64,000 nt of DNA from Garcia nutans. Taxonomy: Eukaryota > Streptophyta > Magnoliopsida > Malpighiales > Euphorbiaceae. The DNA is taken from positions 16,324,001-16,388,000 of the forward strand of contig CANTUV010000024.1 of the NCBI GenBank assembly GCA_947685225.1, in the 5' to 3' direction. The translations under genes were made by a program, and so were the position numbers. The notes under the pieces are model-generated. The model saw nothing but the letters and a program-made list of their open reading frames with translations, ran no database searches and had not been told where the DNA came from. Positions 8,923-18,365 of the stretch are shown piece by piece; positions within the stretch are counted from its first letter, which is position 1; each line of letters opens with the position of its first letter.

Positions 8923-11191
8923 TTAAGAGGGTGGTGGTAGGTCACCAAATAAAGACTTGAAAGAGTCGTCGCCTGTTGGAGGAGGGGGCAAATTACTCAT
9001 CCCGGGATCATTCGAAGCAGAAGCACTAAAATCCCTATTGCCTTGAAGTTTCAATTTGTCATGGTCTTCATCAAAAGCAGACAAAAGGATCTCATGTTCA
9101 TCAGTCTGGGGGCCTCTCGATGAAAAAGCACCGAGATCCCTCATTCCCTGAAATCGGAAGTCTCAGAAATTTTGTTCGGATTGATGATATAAACTTTCAA
9201 AATGAGAAGCCTGCTGATGACTTGCAGCTAACTCTTCTTGATGTTTCTTATTTTGTTCTTCGAGCATCTGCTATGAGCTAAGAAGGAAAAAGGTAAGAGT
9301 ATGCATAATCATGCATACATATAGCATAAACTATTATGAAATAAGGAACTTACCAGGTAATTCATATCAATACCCTGCGGATGAGATGGCATATCCGGCG
9401 GGCTAGAATGAGCAAATGAAAGGGCAGTGAAAGAAGGCCCAGCCTCATGATCAAATGAGCCAACAGCCTGCAACAATCATTAAGAAATCAAAGAAAGAAA
9501 AAACAGTTGCAAGGGAAAAGTGGTAAAAGTTTTACCTGAGAAGTACTAGCCCCGAGATGTGGAACAGACTCTCCTGCATCTCCGTGATGCTCCTCCTCAT
9601 CTCTACCCTCATTTTCATTGAAAATCTCCCGTACACCGATAGGGGATACATCAAAGTGTAAGAATCTCATTTGAATAAAACGGGCATAAAATTGACCTGG
9701 TAAATGGAGAAATGACTCGGTATCATAACCATACTGGGCCGACCACCATGCATCCTCCGGCATCGACATAATATTTAAAGTATATTTCAGGATTTGCATC
9801 AAAAACCTCCGTTGATCTGGACCGATAAACCATTCATAAACTCTCTCCCCGAGAAACCAGCCACTAGATACTGGGCCAGCAATAATTTGGCGAGAATGTT
9901 GGAAAGACAGTGCAGTCCTCATCAAAGGAGACCAATTTGCTCGCTCCTCTGGATTCCACCAGGCCAAATTCGCCTGCAGGATAACATAAGGTAAGTAAAA
10001 CTTTCACATAAAATTTAAAGCATACTAATGTTATTTTACCTGATCCCAGGTTAAGCGGCTCAACACAAAGTGATGAGTATGCACATGATGAGAGCCGGGA
10101 ACATCCATATAATTTAATCTCGGATACCCGATTCTCTCTCGGGAAATGCCGGGTACCCTCACAAGGTTGTGTTCAAATGCCCATATCTACAATAACAATA
10201 AAGATCACATTCATGTAAGAAAAGAGTGGAAAAGACATTGGTTGAAGAAAGAATACCTCAACAACCGCCATCAAGCCGACAAAAGAATTCTTGTTTCAAA
10301 AAAGCTTATCAAGGCCATGGTAAAGACATACGAGACTAGCCTCACCCCAGCCAGAAGATGGTACCATTATGAGATAAGAAAGGGCACTCAACACTGACAA
10401 GTGAATGGATGATTTAGTGTTGCCTAAAATGGTCGACCCGAGAAGCTATAACAAAAATCCTCGAGCATACTGTTCGGCCCTATTTCTTCCAATCCGACCT
10501 TCGTAGTTAATCCAATAACTGCAAATTGGCTCAATTTATATCTTAAAAGGCCCTTTATATGATGGTTCCATACCAATTAATTCCTGAATTTCTTCAAATG
10601 GTAAGATTTCATTGGTCAAAGGAACCGGAACACCATCATATCGAAGGCCGGTTATGGCAGTAAAATCAACTGGACCAATTGTCATCTCCCCAATGGGCAA
10701 GTGAAAAGTGTGAGTTGTATCCAGCCATCGCTCTGCAAGCGCCTGAACTACGCTTCGGTCTATCTGATACTCTTCGGACGGCAATTGTAAGATGAATTGC
10801 TAAAAGCCGCAATCTTGGATAATCCACCTTACCCGAGAAGGCACTACATCATACCATTGTCGGGCTTTATAAATACACCCTCTGGCCCGAACGACACAAC
10901 GATCATGCTAACACAGAGCCAGGTAAGTTAATACAAGGTAAGTACGTGTTATTCTATCTATTTAAATTAATTTATTTTTCACAATAACCAAAAAACAAAA
11001 ATAATAATAATAAGAGAAAAAAATAAAAAATATATAAATAAAAAATATATAAATATATGTAAAAAAAAGAGAGAAAGGGAACTGCGATGGAGCGGCATCC
11101 CAGCCAGTATATCTAGATTTCCGTCTTCATGATGCCGAATAAACTCCAATAACTCAACATTAGAATGAGTCCACGACCTCGAAGCATGCAT
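8923..11191 (-). pseudogene. Tat-1 antisense gene alpha: plant mobile domain (PMD) protein, six exons
   Basis: Exons by GT/AG sites and comparison with Tat-2: exon 1 from 11191 (MHASRSWTHSNVELLEF; donor unclear), exon 2 10907-10257, exon 3 10186-10040, exon 4 9973-9536, exon 5 9467-9354, exon 6 9270-8923. Exon 2 carries the PMD signature ERWLDTTHTFHLPIGEMTI and later WGEASLVCLYHGLDK; exon 4 has WFLGERVYEWFIGPDQRR and an acidic tail; exon 6 a Gln/Glu-rich and Pro-rich end (LPPPPTGDD ... LPPPS). The PMD (aminotransferase-like) family includes the host proteins MAIN and MAIL1 and many transposon-borne members. Four stops in exon 2 and one in exon 6 show decay. The three fully mapped introns 2-4 are only 66-70 bases. 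Its role for the element is unknown. Confidence 0.75.
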
Positions 11192-11400
11192 TGTTTTTGA
11201 AAAATATATGCTGAAATTGAAAAGAAATTTGAGAGGATTACAAAATTGAAATTGAAATTTTGGAATGAAGTGAAGGATCGATGGCCTTTTATAGAGGAAC
11301 GACAAGCAAAAGAATACAAACTCAAATAATTGCGTGTATATAAATATTTTTACACGCATAGAAGAAGATATATGCACAAAAATTAGCCAAACTTTTTAAA
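11192..11400 (-). promoter_or_regulatory. Putative promoter and 5' UTR of antisense gene alpha (TATA at 11287-11293)
   Basis: On the - strand TATAAAA (11287-11293) is followed about 95 bases later by the alpha ATG (11191), with a CT- and AT-rich 5' UTR. A hydrophobic open frame across 10979-11377 looks like chance reading through exon 1 and AT-rich intron 1. The promoter lies between the tandem repeats and the gene, so transcription would start just inside the 3' LTR. Confidence 0.5.
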
Positions 11401-11404
11401 ATAA

Positions 11405-11850
11405 AAAATTATTAGCTCGGGTCTAGAACCTAAATTTTCTTTAGGTCCAGAACCTAGAATTATTTCTAATTCCAAAACTTATCTCGGGTCCAGACCCAAA
11501 TTTTCCTTAGGTCCAGAACCTAGAATCATCCATTGAGTCCAAAACTCCAACCGGGTCCAGAACCAAAATTTTTCTTAGGTCCAGAACCTAGAATCGTCCA
11601 TTGAGTCCTGAACTCGAACCGGGTCCAGAACCCAAATTTTTCTTAGGTCCAGAACCTAGAATCATCCATTGAGTCCAGAACTCAAACCGGGTCCAGAACT
11701 CAAAATTTTCTTAGGTCCAGAACCTAGAACATCCTTGAGTCCAGAACTCGAACCGGGTCCAGAACCCAAATTTTCCTTAGGTCTAGAACCTAGAATTTAT
11801 CCTTGAGTCCATAACTCAAACCGGGTCCAGAACCCAAAACCTCAACCAAC
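11405..11850 (+). repeat. Tat-1 3' UTR tandem repeat, unit about 67 bases, six to seven copies
   Basis: Successive GGGTCCAGA starts at 11486, 11553, 11621, 11689, 11755 and 11823 give spacings of 67, 68, 68, 66 and 68. Each unit alternates 'gggtccagaaccc' and 'gagtccagaactc' like blocks separated by AAATTTT and CTTAGGTCC. Non-coding. Tandem arrays at exactly this place, upstream of the PPT, are known to be hypervariable in Tat/Ogre elements. Tat-2 has a related array with a different period. Confidence 0.88.
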
Positions 11851-11907
11851 TCAAAAATTAAGTCTTATTGCTTTTCACTCTCTTTCACTAAAGTTTCAGA
11901 TTTTTCA

Positions 11908-11921
11908 AGCAGGGGGCAAAC
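11908..11921 (+). other. Tat-1 polypurine tract
   Basis: AGCAGGGGGCAAAC directly precedes the LTR start TGTAGACCC, the expected place for plus-strand DNA priming. The Tat-2 counterpart reads CAGGGGACAAAC. Confidence 0.8.
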
Positions 11922-14078
11922 TGTAGACCCTTAATTTTTGACCCAATCCGGTCCAATATGTTTTATTTATTCCAAAATGATTTTTGTTGTCTAATTGGTC
12001 CAAAATAATTTTTGTTAAATAATTTTTTGCTTTAGTATCTAATTTTTATTAATAAAAAATAAAAATAAACAAATAAAAGTAAAAAAATAAAAATAAAAAT
12101 AAAAATTGGAGTCGGAAAAATTGACAACGAAAAAATCGTCGCGCGGGACCATGGGCATTTCGCCCGCAGAAAAAATCAACGGGCAAAATAGCTTTTCCAT
12201 TTGACTCGCAGAAATGGTCGCCCGCAGCCCGCCCACTGCCGCAATTTCCTGCGGCAGATTTTTTTTGCCAATGCATTTTTTCCTGCGGCAGTTTTTTTGC
12301 CAGCGCAATTTTTTCGACGCAAATTTTTTGAAACCTAATTCAATTAGGTTTTGGTTTCTTTTTTTTATTAATATTACTTACCGTGACTAATTAAGAAGAA
12401 ACTATATCAAACCATTATAAATAAGGACCAAACATAGAAAAAAGGAGGGCCGAAAAGCAACAGAAGCTTGAAAATTTGAAACCAAATCAATGAAGGAAAA
12501 TGAGCAATTCAATTTCTTTTTTTTCTGGAATAACAGGGAAACGATTTAAGCAATTCAAAGGCAGCAATTGTCTTTGTTCTTGCTCATTCAAGAAGAATTA
12601 TTTTTGGAGAATCAACAAAAGGAGGTATGTTAAATTCTTTTTATTTTATTTTTTCACAGTAGCATAATCTATGAATTTTTTTTTAAAATCAAAAATCTTA
12701 GAACTTTAATTTAGTTTTTTCAAAGTTAAAAATAATAATACGTTACTTTATTTTCCAAAAATACTTAAAATTGTTATTTTTACCTCTTCAAAATCTTAAA
12801 ACCTTAATTAAACATATTTTTCAACAAAACCAATATTTGATTCTATTTCTTTAAAAACTTTAAATTAGGTTATGTTTCTTTCAAAAGGCTTTAAAAAACA
12901 TCTTTTCTACTTATCAAAACTTTAATCCATTTGTTTAAATTCATAAAACTTCATAAAATTATCAAATTGATTTCCAAATTCCAAAAGCCAATTCATCACC
13001 CGAGACTCCAATTCAAAGCCCCTAAAACCCTAATTCAACTTCCAAACTTAAAATAATAAGCTCTAATTCCTTTAAAATCTTAAACCCTAACTTTTTCTAA
13101 ACTTTAATCCTTTAAAACATTAAAAACCATAAAAAACACAAATATTTTAAATTTACACAGTAGCTTGAAATCACCATTTAAAACCACAAATCAAAAGTAT
13201 TTTAAAGTGTCTAAAACCCTAGTTTCATGATTTCACCATTCAAATATTAATTTAGTTAATCAAAGAGTCTTACCAACCTTTTAAAACATAAAACCCTAAT
13301 TTATTTTAATTCCATAAAAAGTCACAGTAGCTATAATTGGAGTTTTATTTGCTTTATTCAATTCCATATTTGATTATGCTTTGATTTATCTCTTATGCTT
13401 TAATTTATTTAATTTCAATACTTGATTTATTTAATTTATCATGAATGGATGTTTATTTTATGTTTTGATTAATAGCTTTGATGAATGATTTATTTATGAT
13501 GAATGATTATTTACTTTTATCAATTAATTTAGATTTCCAAAAGTCGTAAGAGGTATGTTTCCACTTGGTGGGTACCTCATTAGTTAAACATCATGTAATT
13601 TAATTTGCTTTTCTATCTTATAACTTATGTAAAGGGCATATTTCTACCTTTCGGTGGGTGTCCTATCTAGGCATGTGATGTAAGGACATGTTTCCATCTT
13701 TGGATGGGTGTCCATTTATTTGTTTTGTTTTGTATGGACATTGCTTTGATTTTAATATAATGATGCTTTCTTTTTATTGTGTGTAGTATGGATAATATTG
13801 TTATATTTAAGAATTTTATAATATTAAGACCTATAAAGGAGGCCGGTTCCAATGAACAGGGCGTTGTGGGGGTGCTGGGCCATTTCTCACCTTCCCCATA
13901 CGTACCCAACTTTCCGAACCCATTAGGGGGTTGGGGATTCCTTAGGAATCGTGTCATCCACCCCTTTCTTTTTCTCGGCCCATCCGGGTGGCGACTCCAT
14001 TTTTTCTGGACTTAGGTCCGTGTTCTCTAAGTCTCCGAGCCTAAACAGTGCCGAAGTCGCAAAAAATCCCCGCTCACA
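11922..14078 (+). repeat. Tat-1 3' LTR (2157 bases, subfamily B)
   Basis: Begins TGTAGACCCTTAATTTTTGACC after the PPT and ends ATCCCCGCTCACA. U3 contains GC-rich CTGCGGCAG repeats at about 12170-12320, the same module as in the internal LTR of Tat-2 and the solo LTR at 31391-33516. A TATA box TATAAATAA is at 12416-12424. Downstream the LTR is AT-rich with many AAACCCTAA stretches, and near its end has conserved blocks (CCCATTAGGGGGTTGGGGAT and GGGTGGCGACTCC). No gene is encoded. Confidence 0.92.
12416..12424 (+). promoter_or_regulatory. TATA box of Tat-1 3' LTR
   Basis: TATAAATAA about 494 bases into the LTR. The same box occurs in the Tat-2 LTRs (revcomp TATTTATA at 35867-35874 and 52078-52085) and in the solo LTR (about 33061-33068), while the internal LTR of Tat-2 has a mutated TATGAATAA. 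Position conservation supports it as the element promoter. Confidence 0.6.
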
Positions 14079-14976
14079 GTCACCCATCTAGAAAACAGAA
14101 CCATTGACATGCCTAAAAACCTGGCCGTGCTTATGGGCGTGTCAGGCCAAAAATCCTGATTCCGGCAACAAAAACATCACATCCAACAAACCTCTTACTT
14201 CCACCATTTCCACTTCAAACAAACTTAACTAAACACACCCATAAACCATAATAACTTGCAGAAAGACCAAAACAAATCAATACATACATCAAACACCAAT
14301 TCACAACCATCACATACACACAATTCAAACACAACACTTGCTCTTCCAACACCAAACTTAACTGTATCTCTTCAATCAAACTCCAAAATCAACACCAAGA
14401 AGATCACACACCCTCAAAAAACCATAATCAAATATACACATACTATCAACAATCAAACACCAAACTCAAAACACAAACTTAGAAGAAAACCAAAGAAACA
14501 AGTTGGAAACTTACCAAAAGTGATGAAAATCTTTAGAATTCCAACTTGATCACTTGAAACACCTTCAAATCTTGAGTTTGGAAAGACAAAATCTCACATT
14601 CTCTCTTGCTATGGAGTTAGCTGGCCAAGGGGAAAAGAAAAGAAGAAGAAGATGAATAGAACACAATTCAACTCTCTCTTAACCACTCAATCATCTCTTT
14701 AAATCTTAACCAAGAAAATTAAATAATAAAATATTCATAAATATCCTCATCCACTTCCTTTAATTTCCATTCAATTAATTTAAAAATAAATAAATCTTAT
14801 TTTGACCTTCCATTTCTTTGAATTGTATATGTTGTATATTTCTCTATATATACAACATATACACTCTTCTCCTTACCTCTTTTCTCTTTCCACTTAAACA
14901 TATACACTTATAAAATTTAATCCAAATACAACAATAAATATTCTAAAACTTTTAGGGTATACTTTGGGATATTACA
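14079..14976 (-). repeat. Tek-1 3' LTR, truncated by Tat-1
   Basis: Corresponds to about 17155-18055 of the 5' LTR. On the - strand it begins TGTAATATCCCAAAGTATAC at 14976. The rest of this LTR should lie left of the window, beyond Tat-1. It contains an AT-rich perfect-looking hairpin (14826-14863). Confidence 0.9.
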
Positions 14977-14994
14977 ATTCTTCCCCTCTAAAAG
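14977..14994 (-). other. Tek-1 polypurine tract
   Basis: On the - strand CTTTTAGAGGGGAAGAAT immediately precedes the 3' LTR. The preceding sequence reads TCGAGGATGAAATTTC, the usual end of the chromovirus coding region. Confidence 0.85.
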
Positions 14995-15021
14995 AAATTT
15001 CATCCTCGAAATTACCTGATC

Positions 15022-15339
15022 TCAAGTCTGAAACAGTTGAGGATACTGATCTCGCATCGCTTGCTCACTCTCCTAAGTTGCCTCTTCCTTCGCATGATTC
15101 TTCCAAAGAACCTTCACAAGTGGCACTTGCGACTGTGGTGGCGGTGGCGGCTGCACTGGAGCTTGCCTCAACTATTCTACCACATGCCGTAACCAAACCG
15201 GCGGAACCTCATCAGTAGCTGATCTCTTTCGCACAGAAGTAGGTGCCTCTCCAGCTCTCTCAACCCTAGCTCCATCTTTACCCTCTTCAGGAGCTACACT
15301 CTCAGCACTACCTTCTATGGACTGACGTGACTGAGACAC
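15022..15339 (-). pseudogene. Tek-1 fused gag start / integrase chromodomain end
   Basis: One - strand frame reads from a Gag-like N-terminus (SVRKRSATDEVPPVWLRHVVE, proline-rich QPPPPPQSQ) straight into VPLVKVLWKNHAKEEAT ... QYPQLF, the familiar C-terminal end of chromovirus integrase where the chromodomain lies. Everything between (rest of gag, protease, RT, RNase H, most of integrase) is missing. Two in-frame stops (after VVE and after EEAT) show it is not functional. The deletion joined the two pieces in phase. A chromodomain tail is what assigns the element to the chromoviruses. Confidence 0.7.
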
Positions 15340-15492
15340 CGTCACTACCTATATCTGCAACACAACAGAATATACCTCATCAAAGATCAGAGACTGCCAG
15401 TGCCAAAGCTTGTATCTTATCCAAAAACCATATTTTTAAATCAAAATTTTCTTTTTCTTACAATTTACCTAGGTTGAGAATCTCAAACCTAG

Positions 15493-15504
15493 GCTCTGAT
15501 ACCA
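15493..15504 (-). other. Tek-1 primer-binding site (initiator Met tRNA)
   Basis: On the - strand TGGTATCAGAGC, complementary to the 3' end of plant initiator Met tRNA, seven bases inside the 5' LTR end. This fixes both orientation and LTR boundary. Confidence 0.88.
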
Positions 15505-15511
15505 AATCAGA

Positions 15512-18055
15512 TGTAACACCCCTATACCCCATATACACACACTACATACTAATACATTTGTAATATATGTATACCGGATATAGGAGTGCCACGGTTTATA
15601 TTAGACAACCCAATTTTTCTCTTCAGCATTAATATGAGAAAACATAAAACATTTCATATATATATATATTATGGAACATAACAGGTAAAACATTTATTCA
15701 TTATGCAGCGAAAAATGTAGCGGTATTTACATATATAAATACATCAAAATCAACAATTACAAAACATAAAGTTTATACATGTTTGGCAGTTCGTCTCTAA
15801 TCTTTAAGCCCACAATCAACACTTCAAAGTCTAGACTCGACTCGGTCTAGCTGAACTCTCCGGTTCTACCCTGTCACCTGCGCGACGAACCACAATCGCA
15901 CTAAGCTATAGGCTTAGTGGTACAAACCATAATAACAATATGCTTTAATGCAAATGTCGATGTCATACTTTCAAGCAATGGAGAAAATATTCAAAAATGT
16001 TGTATTTCATAACATTACATTTCATTATCTTATTCAATTGTTTCACCATTTATGATTCACATTAAAACAAAGACAAGCATGGGCCCAAAAGAATTTAATA
16101 TGCTATTCAAAGTTCAGAGTTATTGCTTTGGTCCATAATCACATTCATCAAGCCCGTAGGCAATATATATTTATATATAAATATATCTATCCATGGATAG
16201 TGTAACAGACCCAGTCTCTTAGACCACAACCCGGCTAGACCCTAGGGCCCCAATCTCTTGGTCCTCAACCAGGCTAGACTGTTACAGTTTTTAAGGCTTA
16301 CGACCAGGTCTTTTCACCCCAAAAACATCATTTTTCACATTTTTCAACTGGGCTTGGCTTACGACCTGGTCTTTTCACCTGCCCAGTGATTCATAGGCAT
16401 GCCGCCAAACCCAGAACTTTGAAAATTGAATAACATACTAGACACACAATTAATTCATTTATCTCATTATCAATCTCTTTCACAATTCATTTCTCACAAT
16501 CAAACTAGGCAACCATACCCTAATTATTTCATTTGCATCATTATAGCCAACAATAATGGCTTCACATCTCATTATTAAAGTATACATAACCAATTGCATT
16601 GGACATACATTTTGAATGATCATCATATCTTTCACATTATGCAAATCATACATTAATCAAATGTATTAACAATGTAATAAATTACTTAACACATTTACAA
16701 CTAAATGTGTTAAGTCCCAAAGTCATGTAATTGTATGCAATAATGTAGGGTTTGTACTTACCTCAAGAGCAACTCACACAACACCAAACTCCTCTTCCAA
16801 GAATTCTTAAACACTTGGATTAGGGCAACTCAATCTCTTTAGAAACCTAATCCAAAAGGAATAATACACACTCACTTAAAGATATACATGAGATAATAAA
16901 GCTAAGAACCAACTAGGGTAAACTCTACACATGACACGCTCAACAACACGGGCGTGTACCTGACCGTGCCCTCAATCCACAACATAGAAGCTTTGACATG
17001 CTCAGAAACATGGGCGTGTCACTGGATGTGTCATTCATTCTGTCTCACAGAAACATTAACACGTCCAACAACACGGGTGTGTTCATGGCTGTGTCAATTC
17101 TTCCTCAACACAGTGTCTATGACACGCTCAGTGACATGGGCGTGTCACTGATCATGTCACCCATCTAGAAAATAGAACCATTGACACGCCTAAAGACCTG
17201 GCCGTGCTCATGGGCGTATCAGGCCAAAAATCCTGATTCCGGCAACAAAAACATCACATCCAACAAACCTCTTGCTTCCACCATTTCCACTGCAAACAAA
17301 CTTAACTAAACACACCCATAAACTATAATAACTTGTAAAAACACCAAAACAACTCAATACATACATCAAACACCAATTCACAACCATCACATACACATAA
17401 CTCAAACACAACACTTGCTCTTCCAACACCAAACTTAACTCTATCTCTTCAATCAAACTCCAAAATCAACTCCAAGAAGATCACACGCCCTCAAAAACAC
17501 CATAATCAAATATACACATACTATCAACAATCAAACACCAAACTCAAAACACAAACTTAGAAGAAAACCAAAGAAACAAGTTGGAAACTTACCAAAAGTG
17601 ATGAAAATCTTTAGAATTCCAACTTGATCACTTGAAACACCTTCAAATCTTGAGTTTGGAAAGACAAAATCTCACTTTCTCTCTTGCTATGGAGTTAGCC
17701 GGCCAAGGAGAAAAGAAAAGAAGAAGAAGATGAATAGAACACAAGTCAACTCTCTCTTAACCACTCAATCATCTCTTTAAATCTCAACCAAGCAAATTAA
17801 ATAATAAAATATTCATAAATATCTTCATCCTCTTCCTTTAATTTCCATTTCAATTAATTTAAAAATAAATAAATCTTCTTTTGACCTTCCATTTCTTTGA
17901 CTTGTATATGTTGTATATATCTCTATATATACAACATATACACTCTTCTCCTTACCCCTTTTCTCTTTCTACTTAAACATATACACTTATAACATTTAAT
18001 CCAAATACAACAATAAATATTCCAAAACTTTTAGGGTATACTTTGGGATATTACA
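15512..18055 (-). repeat. Tek-1 5' LTR (2544 bases)
   Basis: Bounded by TGTAATATCCC at 18055 and GGGTGTTACA at 15512 (- strand). Contains, in LTR order, an AT-rich hairpin near the start (17904-17941), a GACACG-type dyad repeat array (about 16930-17215) and a constant-stem hairpin at 15901-15917. Two dinucleotide AT runs lie near 15657 and 16167. No gene is encoded. Confidence 0.92.
16930..17215 (-). repeat. Dyad-rich 62-base tandem repeat in Tek-1 LTR (three to four units)
   Basis: Units of the type 'tgacac-gctcag-tgaca-tgggcgtgtcac' alternate GACACG and its complement CGTGTC. Corresponding arrays in Tek-2 and Tek-3 have four to five and six to seven units, so copy number varies between LTRs of one family. 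Non-coding. Confidence 0.75.
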
Positions 18056-18296
18056 GTTTCAAACCCTAGACTCAAATAATGGATTCAGTAGTGGAAAGTA
18101 AATATCTAATAATATATTAGTCAGTATGGCCAGTGACCTAGTAATGAGAAAATACTCAGTAAAAGTAATGATACAAAGTGTCCAGTAATAGTATAGACGT
18201 TCACCCCTGACTAGCCATTCAATTTGATAACTAGACTTACTACCAATATAATTTGGACAATTCAATTATTTCTCAATTTTAGTCAATTTCAAAGTC

Positions 18297-18365
<69 letters not shown>
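18297..18365. repeat. (AAT)n microsatellite, about 23 units
   Basis: Uninterrupted AAT/TAA trinucleotide run of about 69 bases. Likely polymorphic. Confidence 0.97.

Larger units (their letters stand above)
1..14078 (+). mobile_element. Tat-1: Tat-lineage Ty3/gypsy LTR retrotransposon, 5' end outside window
   Basis: Order on the + strand is leader, gag, protease, G-patch-like segment, RT, two RNase H domains, integrase, hairpin cluster, two antisense spliced genes, tandem-repeat 3' UTR, polypurine tract and 3' LTR. Protease-RT-RNase H-integrase order is that of Ty3/gypsy; the second RNase H and antisense genes point to the Tat lineage. By comparison with Tat-2, position 1 lies about 475 bases downstream of the primer-binding site, so the 5' LTR is to the left of the window. 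The right end abuts a chromovirus LTR (GTCAC at 14079-14083 would be one half of a 5-bp TSD; the other half is out of view). Several stops and frameshifts make it non-autonomous today. Confidence 0.93.
14079..18055 (-). mobile_element. Tek-1: internally deleted chromovirus (Tekay/Del-like) LTR element
   Basis: Two LTR copies in the same orientation flank only 535 bases (14977-15511). A primer-binding site complementary to initiator Met tRNA and a polypurine tract are in the right places, so the unit has the layout of an LTR retrotransposon whose gag-pol is lost. The left part of the 3' LTR is cut off by Tat-1, which inserted into it. The two LTRs are nearly identical by eye in the shared 880 bases, so the element is fairly young. 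The right flank starts GTTTC (18056); the other TSD half is not in view. Confidence 0.85.

Noticed and set aside
8923..11191. Alpha as a host MAIN/MAIL1-type gene
   Set aside because: It lies inside a Tat element, recurs in Tat-2 with the same exon pattern, and is full of stops.
11405..11850. CRISPR-like array of repeats and spacers
   Set aside because: Units are contiguous tandem repeats without unique spacers, in a plant retrotransposon 3' UTR.
14964..15218. Alanine-rich + strand open frame
   Set aside because: It is the complement of the gag/chromodomain relic, which has recognisable family sequence on the - strand.
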